In this document: piece after piece, positions 10,470 to 19,558 of the stretch | Position numbering within the stretch: position 1 is the stretch's first letter | Layout of the letters: each line of letters begins with the position of its first letter | Source: Pirellulaceae bacterium | Lineage (GTDB): Bacteria > Planctomycetota > Planctomycetia > Pirellulales > Pirellulaceae | Length of the DNA: 64,000 bases | Assembly: GCA_029243025.1 (NCBI GenBank) | Contig: JAQWSU010000022.1 | Location: 186,001 to 250,000, forward strand | Direction of reading: 5' to 3' | Translations under genes and position numbers: made by a program | The notes under the pieces: generated by a model | Told to the model about the DNA's origin: nothing | What the model saw: the letters and a program-made list of their open reading frames with translations, nothing else | Databases searched by the model: none

Positions 10470-11381
10470 CTAGTTTTGTCGGTCAAACCCACCGAAGATG
10501 CCCGTCGCGTACCAGATGCCATTTGAACCAAGAGAAATGTCATAGCCGAATGCCGGTTGGCGGGAGCTGACCGAGCGCCAATGACCCGATGACTGTCGCC
10601 AACAGTAAACACAACTGAAACAGGATCGAAGTAGACCTTCTCCAGGCCAACTCTCGGCGCATACTTCTGTCGGCGCCTCTCCTCCGACCATCGCATGTAT
10701 CTCGTGGAAGCGTGAATTCCAGTTGTGGTGTCCTTGCTGACGGATCTGGGCTTGGTAATTCGAGTGTCGTCGGCTTGCCTCAAACAGTTGTGGATGGGGC
10801 TGACCATTTGCACTTGCAGGTCTTTCTGGATGGCAGCGAACCGCAAAAGTTAGCATTCGTTGGGTAAGTGTTCCTGGTGGTAACGCAAGTAGTGTACTTA
10901 CCGACTTGGTTCCCCAGTAAGTTGGTGCGAAATAGGCCGACGACTCGAATGGCAAACAACTTACTGGCTTGCCGTAGTAATCACGTTCTTGGTGTTTGAG
11001 GTCGACAATCACCAAGCCTTGCCGACCATTCATGTGAACGAAAGCGCCGTGACGAAGTAGGGGGCGTTGAATACCGTCCATTTCAACTTTGGTTGTCGTG
11101 GGAATCTTCACTAACACAAAGTTGTCGAGTGACCGCTTGATACTCGCTTCTTGTAGTGTCGTCTGTTCAAATTGTTCGCGAGTTGGGTTGTTTGTCGGTT
11201 CGTAGAAGTAGATGAGCAGAAACTTTTCTGCCTCCTTGGCGGCGCGATGTGCTTCAAAGTAATCACCAAACCAGTGTTCAGTCGATGCCTGAGCGACTTC
11301 ACTTGCTCCGCACCACTGTGGCCCACTCGTGATGACGAAGAAAACGAAACATGCCCTCCAGAAAATCCCAAGCTGGTTCAT
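10470..11381 (-). CDS. Exported protein with thioredoxin-like N-terminus and CAP-like C-terminus
   Basis: 303 residues. The start is set at 11381 (GAGGAAAC just upstream) and gives a signal peptide (IFWRACFVFFVITSG). Residues about 40-135 have a thioredoxin-like layout (AHRAAKEAEKFLLIYFYEP and later FVHMNGRQGLVIVDLKH) but lack a CxxC motif. The C-terminal half resembles a CAP/SCP domain: QGHHNWNSRF, EVCAESWPGEG, a WRQSSGHW motif, and FGYD followed by NGIWYATGIFGG, with four cysteines between. It shares the thioredoxin-like N-terminal idea with the UGA-interrupted gene at 42049. Cell-envelope role likely, biochemical activity unknown. Confidence 0.7.
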   Translation of the reverse strand: MNQLGIFWRACFVFFVITSGPQWCGASEVAQASTEHWFGDYFEAHRAAKEAEKFLLIYFYEPTNNPTREQFEQTTLQEASIKRSLDNFVLVKIPTTTKVEMDGIQRPLLRHGAFVHMNGRQGLVIVDLKHQERDYYGKPVSCLPFESSAYFAPTYWGTKSVSTLLALPPGTLTQRMLTFAVRCHPERPASANGQPHPQLFEASRRHSNYQAQIRQQGHHNWNSRFHEIHAMVGGEAPTEVCAESWPGEGLLRSCFSCVYCWRQSSGHWRSVSSRQPAFGYDISLGSNGIWYATGIFGGFDRQN

Positions 11382-11684
11382 CAAAGTTTCCTCTTTGTTG
11401 TTGATGCCGTCGGGAAATCCTCGACGGGAAATCCTCGTGGTGCAATTTGGTTCGACGATAACACACAAATCTCAAATGATCTAGCGGCCCAAATCCTGGT
11501 AATAATCGCCAGGAAGAGGATGCTATTTTGGCGCATCGCTGTTGGTGCCCGTCGTAACTTGCAATGAGTTCAATGCTTGTCGCAATATGCTCGGGCTGAA
11601 TGTTGATTGAGCATGCATGTTGGTAGAATGTGGCGCTGAAGGTTTTTCGTTTCATTCATTTCAAGAACGGTGAAGGTGCTCAAG
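11382..11684. other. Divergent intergenic region with a 14-bp tandem duplication
   Basis: About 300 bases between the divergent starts at 11381 and 11685. It must hold promoters for both genes. A 14-base unit CGGGAAATCCTCGA at 11411-11424 is repeated at 11425-11438 with one change. No RNA gene seen. Confidence 0.5.
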
Positions 11685-12656
11685 ATGCCAAGAAAATTGT
11701 TGCCAAATCGATGGCTGCTCATGATCGTAATCCTTGGTACCACATCATGGATCCTGACCGCGCGGGGCTTGACAGCGGCGCATCCGGTACTCATTCAAGG
11801 AAACGGGCAACTGGCGATTTTGGCCGCGGATGGTCAGTATGAATGGCGGATGAAGTGGGGAGGAATTCATGATGTACATCGATTACCGACCGGCAACATC
11901 ATGGTGCAGCAGGGTGCGCACAAAGTGGTCGAAATCAATCCAGCGACTCAAAAAGTCGTCTGGTCTTACGATGCTTCAGTGCGGAATGGAAACCAAGGAG
12001 TTCCTGTCGAAGTTCATTCGTTCCAACCCTTGGCGGATGGTTCTGTCATGATCGCTGAATCAGGTCCGGCGCGGATCATTGAGGTGGATCGTGAAGGTAA
12101 GTTGCTACGACAGATCAAATTGAAAGTTGACAAACCACATTCGCATCATGACACGCGTTTAGTGCGAAAACTGAAATCGGGAAACTACTTGGTTTGTCAT
12201 GAGAATGACGGGGTCGTTCGCGAGTATAACGGTGCTGAGAAAGTCGTGTGGGAATATGAAGTGCCGCTGTTTGGTCAGCCTCGGAAAGCAGGGCATGGTC
12301 CCGAGGCCTACGGAAATCAATTGTTCTCCGCGCTGCGCCTTGATTCGGGAAATACGTTGATCGCCACTGGAAACGGCCATCGTGTGTTGGAGGTAGATCC
12401 TCAGGGAGAAATCGTCTGGCAGGTTGATCAGAAGGAATTGCCTGGGATCACGCTTGCTTGGGTGACAACCTTGGAGGTGTTACCGAATGGCAACTATGTG
12501 ATCGGCAATTGTCATGCGGGGCCCGGCAATCCATTGCTGATTGAAATCGAACCTAAGTCAAAGCGAGTCGTTTGGACATTTGACCATTTTGACAAGTTCG
12601 GTAACTCAGCCCCAAATTCGCAGATCCTCGGATTGCCAACGGCTGCCGTTCGCTAA
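11685..12656 (+). CDS. Exported beta-propeller protein (PQQ/arylsulfotransferase-like repeats)
   Basis: 323 residues with an N-terminal signal/anchor (RWLLMIVILGTTSWILTARG) and then repeated four-stranded blade patterns: HDVHRLPTGNIMVQQGAHKVVEI, later EVHSFQPLADGSVMIAE, KLKSGNYLVCHENDGVVREY, and LPNGNYVIGNCHAGPG. Each blade ends in a V-W or I-W pattern (KVVWSY, EIVWQV, RVVWTF). Family members are secreted beta-propellers of unclear substrate, often near sugar or sulfate catabolism. Two starts are possible: GTG at 11670 or ATG at 11685; I prefer the ATG, with AAGG upstream. Converges on the RecQ gene. Confidence 0.8.
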   Translation: MPRKLLPNRWLLMIVILGTTSWILTARGLTAAHPVLIQGNGQLAILAADGQYEWRMKWGGIHDVHRLPTGNIMVQQGAHKVVEINPATQKVVWSYDASVRNGNQGVPVEVHSFQPLADGSVMIAESGPARIIEVDREGKLLRQIKLKVDKPHSHHDTRLVRKLKSGNYLVCHENDGVVREYNGAEKVVWEYEVPLFGQPRKAGHGPEAYGNQLFSALRLDSGNTLIATGNGHRVLEVDPQGEIVWQVDQKELPGITLAWVTTLEVLPNGNYVIGNCHAGPGNPLLIEIEPKSKRVVWTFDHFDKFGNSAPNSQILGLPTAAVR

Positions 12657-12702
12657 CAGGCTCGCTTCGCGAGGATTCATCTTGTCGCCCTGATGTGGGT
12701 AG

Positions 12703-14139
12703 TTATTCGATCCCAAAGTATTCGTGAATGAATGCTTTGCGATCGCCTTCGTGCTTAACGTATTGAACCAGTGCGTACAACTTGCGTTGATCTCGCTTGA
12801 GTTTTTCGTCAAGCCGATCTTGGTCGAGCAGAGTCACTGGAAGCGGCCGAACAACGGAGATTTGATCGGTCTGCATGCTGTTAATAACGCCGTAGCGATC
12901 AAGCATTGAAATGACGGTTTCCAGTCGATGGTCATGTTTGTCTTTGAAGTGCAGTTTTTCTCTCAGCCACTCCAGTCCAAACGCGTTGACTTGTTCTCGT
13001 TCGTGCGAGAGAAAGTCGTGAACACGCTGATAGAATTCGGCTCCGGGATTACTCCAGCCGAGGAATTCCATTTGAGTCATTAAATCGGCGTCATCGTAGA
13101 GCAGAGTGCACTCTGAGGGCAGGCCGTCTCGTCCGGCGCGTCCGATTTCTTGATAGTACGATTCCATGGATCCGGGAATGTCGGCATGGATCACCATGCG
13201 GATGTCTTCTTTGTCGATGCCCATGCCGAAGGCATTGGTTGCCAGCACCAGATGTGCGGGCTCGTTCATGAATTTCTCTTGCAGCTGCTTTCTGCGTCTG
13301 CGGTCTAAATCTCCATGGTAAATCAAGTGGGGGACCTCGAGTTCACGCAGACGCTCGCTGAAATAGTCCAGCGTTTTGATCAGGGTGAAATAGACAATTG
13401 AACTGCCCGTCCATCGTTCTCGAGCTGTTTGGATGAATTGCAGTTTTTCGTCGAAGCCCCAGACTTGCGTGACATTTAAGTCGAGATTCGGGCGATCGAT
13501 TCCCTCATGATAAAGTTGCATTTCGTCCGGTTGCAGACCCAGTTGGCGGACGATGTCTTTTTGAACGTCGGGAGTGGCTGTTGCCGTCAAAGCGATGGTG
13601 GTCGGATTGCCCACCAGTTCACGGAACTCTTGCAAACGTGTGTAGTCGGGGCGAAAGTCATGTCCCCATTCACTGATGCAATGGGCTTCGTCGACAGCTA
13701 GGAGCTGCACGTTACGTTTTTTAATGACGTCGACGAATTCAGATTTTCGAAAACGTTCCGGGGTCACGTAAAGAAGATCGTATTCGCCTTTGCCGACGCG
13801 AGCATATCGGTCGAGTCGATCCTGGCGGGTCAAGGAGGAATTAATGAACGTGGCATCCACGCCACGAGTTCGGAGCGAATCCACTTGGTCCTTCATCAAC
13901 GCGATGAGTGGTGAAATGACCAACGTAAGGGATGATGCTTCTTTTTTTGATCGGTGACCGTTGATCAGCGCGGGGATCTGAAAGCAGAGAGATTTTCCCA
14001 TACCGGTCGGCATGATGACCATCACGTGTTTTTGATTGAGTACTCGTTCGATAATTTGGAGCTGTTGGCCACGAAAGGTGCGATGTCCAAATGTTTCTCG
14101 CAGGATTTCTTCCGGGGAGGGAGCGGAATCGGTAGCCAT
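12703..14139 (-). CDS. recQ: RecQ-type ATP-dependent DNA helicase, short form without zinc cysteines
   Basis: 478 residues. The helicase core is complete: motif I (MPTGMGKSLCFQIPAL), motif II DEAH in AVDEAHCISEWGHDFRP, motif III (ALTATAT), motif V/VI (ATNAFGMGIDKEDIR and QEIGRAGRDG). It unwinds DNA 3'-5' in recombination and repair. The protein stops right after DRKAFIHEYFGIE, where RecQ proteins normally have a CRR..LLxYFGE zinc site. The first cysteine position appears as aspartate, and no RQC winged helix or HRDC domain follows. The stop is TAA and only 46 bp separate it from the next gene, so this is a natural short form rather than a frameshift. It lies 20 bp downstream of the S9 peptidase gene on the same strand, possibly co-transcribed. 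Confidence 0.9.
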   Translation of the reverse strand: MATDSAPSPEEILRETFGHRTFRGQQLQIIERVLNQKHVMVIMPTGMGKSLCFQIPALINGHRSKKEASSLTLVISPLIALMKDQVDSLRTRGVDATFINSSLTRQDRLDRYARVGKGEYDLLYVTPERFRKSEFVDVIKKRNVQLLAVDEAHCISEWGHDFRPDYTRLQEFRELVGNPTTIALTATATPDVQKDIVRQLGLQPDEMQLYHEGIDRPNLDLNVTQVWGFDEKLQFIQTARERWTGSSIVYFTLIKTLDYFSERLRELEVPHLIYHGDLDRRRRKQLQEKFMNEPAHLVLATNAFGMGIDKEDIRMVIHADIPGSMESYYQEIGRAGRDGLPSECTLLYDDADLMTQMEFLGWSNPGAEFYQRVHDFLSHEREQVNAFGLEWLREKLHFKDKHDHRLETVISMLDRYGVINSMQTDQISVVRPLPVTLLDQDRLDEKLKRDQRKLYALVQYVKHEGDRKAFIHEYFGIE

Positions 14140-14159
14140 GGGGTGGTTCGGTCGATCCT

Positions 14160-16709
14160 TCAGGGGTTCGATGGTCTCAAATGCTTGACAAAAAAGTCCG
14201 CTCGACGGCGACGACCGTAAGGGCCTTCCGCGATGCCATGACCTCCCCCGGGAACGAGGAGAAAGTCGAAGTCTTTGTCTGCTTTGATCAGGGCATTAAC
14301 CACTTGTAACGTTGATGCGGGGTCGACATTGCGATCCAGCTCGCCAACGATTAGGAGCAGTTTCCCGTTCAGCCGGTGGGCGTTGGTTACGTTAGATTGT
14401 TCCTCATAATGAGGGCCAATCGGCCAACTCATCCATAATTCATTCCACCAGATTTTGTCCATGCGGTTGTCATGGCAACCACAGTCTGCCACGGCGACTT
14501 GGTAGAAATCGCCGTGTGATAATAACGCTGCGAGCGCATTTTGGCCACCCGCCGACCCGCCGTAAATTCCGACCCGTGAGCTGTCGAGACAGTCGTATTT
14601 TTCAGCTAACGCACGAATCCAAAGGATTCGATCCGGTAGGCCTGCATCAGCGAGGTTTTTCCAGCAGACATCATGGAATTGCTTGGAGCGATGCGAGGTG
14701 CCTAAGCCGTCTATCTGTACAACCACAAATCCTCGATCTGCGATTTCTTGTTGATGATGGTAAGATGTGCGGAACTTTTTGGGGACGTGGGCGCTGTGTG
14801 GTCCGGCATAAATATTTTCGATGATGGGATAAGTCTGATTCGCGTCGAAATTGCGTGGCCAATGAACGATCCCGTAGATATCGGTTTCACCGTCTCGCGC
14901 TTTGGCGACAAAACGTATTGGTAACCTCTGCCCGACTGCCTCGAATTCACTTGTGTCGGATCTCTCAAGCTCACAAATCAAGCTGCCGTCGAGAACTCGA
15001 CGCAATTCATGAACAGGAGCACAGTCGACACGCGACCATTTGTCGATCAAGTATTTGCCTTGAGGCGAATAGTCAATCTGGTGAGTTCCATCGCTCTCGG
15101 TTAAGAGCACCAGGTCAGAACCGTCAAAATTGATGCGAGCAAAATGGACATGGTAAGGGTCTTGATCAGGATGGAAACCACCCAAACGAAACCAGATTTT
15201 CCGTTGGTCGGTGTCGACCCGATCAACGCCTCGGACGACCCAATCGCCACTTGTGATTTGTGATTTGATCGCTCCGTTGTACGAGTCAATCAGATAAAGA
15301 TGATTCCAGCCATCTCGTTCTGACATCCAAATCAGTTCACCCGTGTCGTCCAGGAACTGCAAGTGCAACTTGCCCGCGTAGTCAAAAAATGTATCGCATT
15401 CTTCATTTACAATTGGAGTGACGTCACCCGTGACTGCGTCGACTCGGATTACTCGAAACAGTTGGTGTCCCCGTTGATTGTATTGGAAAGTGAAACTCTT
15501 GCTGTCTGGTGCCCAGCGAACATCGCGAATGGCGAAAGGGCGATCGAATAAATCATTTCGTAGTTCAATCTGTTTTGCCCGCTCAACATCGAAAAGCCCC
15601 AGCCGCGGTGTTGGTATCTCGTCGCCTGGCTTCAAGTAGGGATAAGAGTGGAGTTTTGGCTGAAGCTGATCACGGGGTGAAGATTCAATGAGATGCACCC
15701 GTCGTTCCGTTGCCGACTTGGTCTGAAGTGCTACAAATCGTTTTGAATCGGGTGACCAACGAAGATCGGCTGACTTGGGTTCGGAGTCTTGCAGTGAGTA
15801 TCGCATTTGTACGCCACGAGCTCGCGCTGTGTCGCGTTGCCAACTGTTCTCTGCAGAGCCATTCGTCGTTAGTTGAACGGCTTGATCATCTTTATCAACG
15901 AGCCATAAATTGTGATCGCGTGATTCGACGCTGTGCTTTCGCTGGGGAGAGACTCCTGTTCGCCGTTGAGATCGTTGATCGGGACGTGATTTTGTCGGAC
16001 GAGGCTCCGCTGAAAGATCCGGTGGGCGGTTGTCAATCCGTGCATCGCTTGGCTTCTTCACTGCTTCGAAAACAGCGACTGTCGAACCATCAAGGTCGGA
16101 TACTAGCCAGACATGTCCGGCATAAGTGTGTTGGCTGTAGGATTGTTCGGGTTCTACTTTGCCGTAGCTGTGTTGTTCGCCTGATGAATCAATCCAGAAA
16201 AGTTCAACGGTTTGTTTACGTTCATTGTGGAATCGGATTTCCGTTTCCGGGCCCGTCCGTCGGCTAGGCCGACGGCGGCGGTTAAACGGCAGCGAGCGGA
16301 TTTGCTGGGGTGTTGCATCGGCTGTTGTCGTCAAAACATGGTTCGATTGGTCGAGGATCCATTCGCCTTTTCGCCCGATCAGACGAATTTTGTCGTTCGG
16401 CAGAAATTCGATCTGCTGGATCGGAAGACGTTTTGAATCAATTTTCTCACCGAGAGCTTTCGCCATGGCCGTGCCGACTCGCTGATGATCAAAAGCCGGT
16501 TTCCGAATGCCTTGAAGTGCATCCACGACGATGAATTCATGTCCGCCGCTGAGCCGCTTATTTTCGTACCAGAACCTTGAGTCATCGTCGAACCAGTGAG
16601 GCTCGAGCGAAGCTCGATCGATACGAGGCTGTTCGGCTGCTTCACTCGATGGAAGTAGACCGCAACAGGAAAGCAATACGAACGTTGCAGTAAGAAACAG
16701 CTTCGGCAT
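14160..16709 (-). CDS. Exported S9 (prolyl oligopeptidase/DPP-IV-like) peptidase
   Basis: 849 residues with a signal peptide (FLTATFVLLSCCGLLPSSEA). The N-terminal two thirds form a DPP-IV-like beta-propeller (SPDSKRFV, APDSKSFTFQYN, DWVVRGVDRVD). The C-terminal alpha/beta-hydrolase domain has the nucleophile GGSAGG (in VGIYGGSAGGQNAL), the acid in GELDRNVDP and the histidine in VPGGGHG, the complete S9 triad. An insertion near residue 145 with RFHNERKQTVELFWIDSSG resembles a VHL-beta-type domain. Function: removal of dipeptides or peptides next to proline in the periplasm. RecQ follows 20 bp downstream. Confidence 0.93.
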   Translation of the reverse strand: MPKLFLTATFVLLSCCGLLPSSEAAEQPRIDRASLEPHWFDDDSRFWYENKRLSGGHEFIVVDALQGIRKPAFDHQRVGTAMAKALGEKIDSKRLPIQQIEFLPNDKIRLIGRKGEWILDQSNHVLTTTADATPQQIRSLPFNRRRRPSRRTGPETEIRFHNERKQTVELFWIDSSGEQHSYGKVEPEQSYSQHTYAGHVWLVSDLDGSTVAVFEAVKKPSDARIDNRPPDLSAEPRPTKSRPDQRSQRRTGVSPQRKHSVESRDHNLWLVDKDDQAVQLTTNGSAENSWQRDTARARGVQMRYSLQDSEPKSADLRWSPDSKRFVALQTKSATERRVHLIESSPRDQLQPKLHSYPYLKPGDEIPTPRLGLFDVERAKQIELRNDLFDRPFAIRDVRWAPDSKSFTFQYNQRGHQLFRVIRVDAVTGDVTPIVNEECDTFFDYAGKLHLQFLDDTGELIWMSERDGWNHLYLIDSYNGAIKSQITSGDWVVRGVDRVDTDQRKIWFRLGGFHPDQDPYHVHFARINFDGSDLVLLTESDGTHQIDYSPQGKYLIDKWSRVDCAPVHELRRVLDGSLICELERSDTSEFEAVGQRLPIRFVAKARDGETDIYGIVHWPRNFDANQTYPIIENIYAGPHSAHVPKKFRTSYHHQQEIADRGFVVVQIDGLGTSHRSKQFHDVCWKNLADAGLPDRILWIRALAEKYDCLDSSRVGIYGGSAGGQNALAALLSHGDFYQVAVADCGCHDNRMDKIWWNELWMSWPIGPHYEEQSNVTNAHRLNGKLLLIVGELDRNVDPASTLQVVNALIKADKDFDFLLVPGGGHGIAEGPYGRRRRADFFVKHLRPSNP

Positions 16710-16825
16710 GCCTGATTCTCGTCGAGGTGCAGTTGATTTATAGATAACTGCAGTTTAATCCGTGCCGAACTTGATTTGTAGTCGCCCTGGGAAGGAGATA
16801 AAACGAAGAACCTTTTTGATGCCAA

Positions 16826-16868
16826 GTAAAAAAGGCGGAGCGTGCCAATTTGTTGACGCACGCTCCGC
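16826..16868 (-). terminator. Rho-independent terminator of the dockerin/repeat gene
   Basis: GCGGAGCGTG at 16835-16844 pairs perfectly over 10 bp with CACGCTCCGC at 16859-16868, with a 14-base loop. Read on the minus strand the hairpin is followed by CCTTTTTTACTT. It sits 53 bp downstream of the stop of the minus-strand gene ending at 16922. Confidence 0.88.
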
Positions 16869-16921
16869 ACTTTGGATTGCTCTTATTTTTCGCCAGCGGT
16901 TCACTCGCACTTTGATGAATT

Positions 16922-18256
16922 CTAGCGACGAGCTGGCTTCGGTCCGCCTCGTCCCGGAGCTTTACGTCCCGGTCCTTTGCGGTCTTCAGCGCCACCGTCT
17001 TCAGCGCCACCGTCAGCTCCGGGATGCTTGTGGCCACCAGGGCCTCGATGACCGCCAGCTTTTGGCTTCGGTCGAGTGGGACGCTCTGGACGAAGCTGCT
17101 TGAGTGCCTCGCCAGCACCTTCCAGATCACCGTTGGCGAGTGATTCCTGTGCGGCAGCAATCACTGCTTGGACTTCCTCGGCTGTTGCATCACCGGGAAG
17201 TTTTCCTGCTTCGAGCGATGCTTGCAGTTTGGAGACTGCTTTCTCCAAATGCATTGACCGTTTCAATTCCATGACCGGTGCAAGGTCTTCGGTTTCGAGA
17301 GCTGTGGTGTAAGCGGCCAGCAATGCTGCTGCTGACTCGGGAGTCAAATCCGAAGGCAATTCTCCGGCGTCGGTTGCAGCTTGAAGGCGATCGATGCGAG
17401 CTTGAACTCCCTCGGCAGGGAACGCTCGTTCTCCTTTGTCCCCTGCGTGTCTTCCGGGCGCGCCTTCTTTGGGCGTCTTACGTCCCTGCTTCAACAGCTC
17501 TTTTGCCGCGTCCAGATCATCATTGGCTAATGCTTGATTCAATCCGTCGACTAGCGATTGAGCTTCTTCGGGTGTGACTCCGTCCGGAAGTTCACCCGAT
17601 GCGATATTCTCGGTCAGTTCGTCGATTCTGCCTTGAATGCGATCTTGTTCTCTCTCGCCCCGAACTTGGCTCAATAGCGCTTTGATCGCGTCCCGATCTT
17701 CAGCGACGACGGCTGCTTCTAAGTCCGTGACGATTTGCTGAGCTTGTTCAGCGGTGAGGTCTCCAGGAAGGTTGCCGGACTCAATGCCCGCATTGAGCTG
17801 CTCGATTGTTTTTGCAGCAGGATCTTTCCGATCCGCACCTTTGTCACATCGTGCACGCCCCTGATGACGACCACGACGCGGTTTGGTTTTTGCCTGGTCA
17901 TCCTCGTCGATCGGAGTGTCATCTCCTTCGCCTTCTGCGGCCAGTGGTTGTTCCAATCCGTAACGACCGGCCTGGAAAGCAACGACGATGTCGGTCGAGT
18001 CAAAAACCCCGTCACCATTCCAATCACCCTGGTCGAAGGATGCGCTTTCGCCAGTTTCAAATTTTCCTGCTTGGAAAACTCGCACGATGTCACTTGAGTC
18101 AAAAACTCCATTGAGGTCGGCGTCTCCAACCGCAGCGCTAACATCGCCGGCGAGGAGCCGTTTGGATTCCAGACCCTCGATTTGAATTTTTCGACGCTGA
18201 GTTGTGCGACTTCTTTGTGGTCGTTTGCGAAACCAGGAAAGAGTTTGGTGTCTCAT
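16922..18256 (-). CDS. Planctomycete surface protein: LESKRLLAG motif, dockerin-like pair, four 52-residue helical repeats
   Basis: 444 residues. The N-terminus is basic and contains GLESKRLLAGDV (about residues 28-39), an N-terminal motif common in planctomycete extracellular proteins. Residues about 44-100 hold two dockerin-like calcium motifs (DADLNGVFDSSDIV and DWNGDGVFDSTDIV). An acidic then basic linker follows. Residues 149-200, 207-258, about 286-334 and 339-388 are four related helical repeats with the pattern L..I.SG.LP.DLT.EEA, then a second helix ending L...D, then AxxxLxQ. The last 55 residues are Gly/Pro/Lys/Arg-rich with a duplicated GGAED. Likely an extracellular scaffold or matrix protein; no enzymatic domain seen. 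A strong terminator follows. Confidence 0.82.
   Translation of the reverse strand: MRHQTLSWFRKRPQRSRTTQRRKIQIEGLESKRLLAGDVSAAVGDADLNGVFDSSDIVRVFQAGKFETGESASFDQGDWNGDGVFDSTDIVVAFQAGRYGLEQPLAAEGEGDDTPIDEDDQAKTKPRRGRHQGRARCDKGADRKDPAAKTIEQLNAGIESGNLPGDLTAEQAQQIVTDLEAAVVAEDRDAIKALLSQVRGEREQDRIQGRIDELTENIASGELPDGVTPEEAQSLVDGLNQALANDDLDAAKELLKQGRKTPKEGAPGRHAGDKGERAFPAEGVQARIDRLQAATDAGELPSDLTPESAAALLAAYTTALETEDLAPVMELKRSMHLEKAVSKLQASLEAGKLPGDATAEEVQAVIAAAQESLANGDLEGAGEALKQLRPERPTRPKPKAGGHRGPGGHKHPGADGGAEDGGAEDRKGPGRKAPGRGGPKPARR
16982..17011 (-). repeat. 15-bp direct duplication in the surface-protein gene
   Basis: GTCTTCAGCGCCACC at 16982-16996 is repeated exactly at 16997-17011. On the coding strand it yields the doubled GGAED near the C-terminus. 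Confidence 0.9.
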
Positions 18257-18928
18257 GGTTGTGCTATGCTCCTAAATTCTTGCTTTGGTCCGATTTCCTT
18301 GCCCCAGCATCCTAGGTCGAGTTTTTCAGCGATCGTAACGGATCCGAAGAAAAGCTCAGCGGGACAATTATTAACACGGCAGAATCGATTCGGTTTCGCA
18401 AACGGCCGCGATTTGGTGCAAAATAAAGATTCAATGAAGGCTTGCGGCGAAGAGTGTTAAAATGGGTTATGTCTCAAGGCCGAATTCAGCTTCTCAGAGA
18501 TTATCTAGGAAATCGGTCTTTTCAGCAAACGGATTCATGACTGGCTGACCCCATCGGCTGTTTTTCTGCGAAAAGCAACAAAACAAAGTCTTCGCGTGAG
18601 CTTCTTGGGGCTGTTGTAGAATCTGTTTTGCTCGAGCAGGTCGCCCAAGGAAGCCTCCCGATTCCACCATCGCGATTTCCTGTTTCTTGTCCAGTCCACT
18701 CCGTCCAACGCGGCAAATCGATGGGGAGTTTGCCCAGTCATTGGGTTGGAGGAAGCCCGTTGTGTTTCTTGCTATTCAGTGGATGGCCGCGAACTTCGAT
18801 TGATTTTCGCTCGGGGATCTTAACTGACGGGATCTAGGCATTGGGCGGTCGCCTTTGATCCTGCACAGAGATTCGCGTTGTATGGCCGCAAGCTGCCGCT
18901 GGAAGGGGCATTGTTGAGCGATCTTACG
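18257..18928. other. Long intergenic region
   Basis: About 670 bases upstream of the surface-protein gene and downstream of the sigma factor gene, both on the minus strand. It should contain the promoter of the surface-protein gene. No convincing ORF, RNA gene or repeat was found. Confidence 0.5.
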
Positions 18929-18937
18929 CTATCGCTC
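18916..18937 (-). other. Hairpin overlapping the stop codon of the sigma factor gene
   Basis: GAGCGAT at 18916-18922 pairs perfectly with ATCGCTC at 18931-18937 around an 8-base loop. The stem contains part of the sigma-gene stop codon. No T-run follows on the minus strand, so it is not a classic intrinsic terminator; it may act in mRNA end formation or stability. Confidence 0.4.
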
Positions 18938-19558
18938 GAAACGCTGTTGGAGCTGCTTAAAGGCACGAGCCCAGAGCATTTTCGCAGCAGGCACCGAGCG
19001 GCTCATTTGCTCAGCAACTTCATTGAAACTGCAGCCCTGCAGACTTCGGAGTTGCAAGACTTTACGATATTGTATTGGTAATTCGTTAATCGCGTCATTC
19101 AGAAACTGTGCGTTTTCGCGACGCTCGGCTTGAACACTGGGAATTTCTTCTGAGCAGGTGATGGCGGTGCAACGCTGGATGCTCGCCGGATCAACACTTT
19201 TGTTATGTTGATCCAGTGACACCTCACGCCGAATGTCTCGCTTGGCTGCGGTTACATGCATTTCGATTGTGCGTGCTAAATTGTTGGTAAGAATTCGTTT
19301 GAGCCAGCAGATGAATTCACTTTCTGTCTGACCGCGAAACTGATGGAAGTCGCGATGGGCTTCGAGCATCGTTTCTTGAACGATATCCGAAGGGCTGATT
19401 CGAGCTCGCAATTTGGCATCTAACCGAAGGTCTGCCAGGAGAAAAAGGTACCGTCGATAGAGCTCCAACAGGGGCCCTAGTCGATCAGGTGCGGCGGCTT
19501 TGGCACACAAAAACTTCTCTTGCCGATCGGATGTTGGCTGATGTTGGTTTCGGGTCAT
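18929..19558 (-). CDS. ECF-type RNA polymerase sigma factor (planctomycete type)
   Basis: 209 residues when started at ATG 19558, with GGAAG upstream. Sigma region 2 is visible as RISPSDIVQETMLEAHRDF followed by FRGQTESEFICWLKRIL, the DIVQET pattern being typical of this group. Region 4 is LPIQYRKVLQLRSLQGCSFNEVAEQM and ends with PAAKMLWARAFKQLQQ. It directs RNA polymerase to a specific promoter set. No anti-sigma factor gene is adjacent. The frame stays open for 90 more codons upstream (to 19828) with no family-like content; a longer form cannot be excluded. Confidence 0.9.
   Translation of the reverse strand: MTRNQHQPTSDRQEKFLCAKAAAPDRLGPLLELYRRYLFLLADLRLDAKLRARISPSDIVQETMLEAHRDFHQFRGQTESEFICWLKRILTNNLARTIEMHVTAAKRDIRREVSLDQHNKSVDPASIQRCTAITCSEEIPSVQAERRENAQFLNDAINELPIQYRKVLQLRSLQGCSFNEVAEQMSRSVPAAKMLWARAFKQLQQRFER

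Noticed and set aside
12661-12673. Short hairpin CTCGC-TTC-GCGAG as a bidirectional terminator
   Set aside because: Only 5 bp and no T-run on either strand; too weak to call.
12657-12702. Possible frameshift truncating RecQ
   Set aside because: Only 46 bases remain before the converging gene and the stop is TAA; there is no room for the missing domains.
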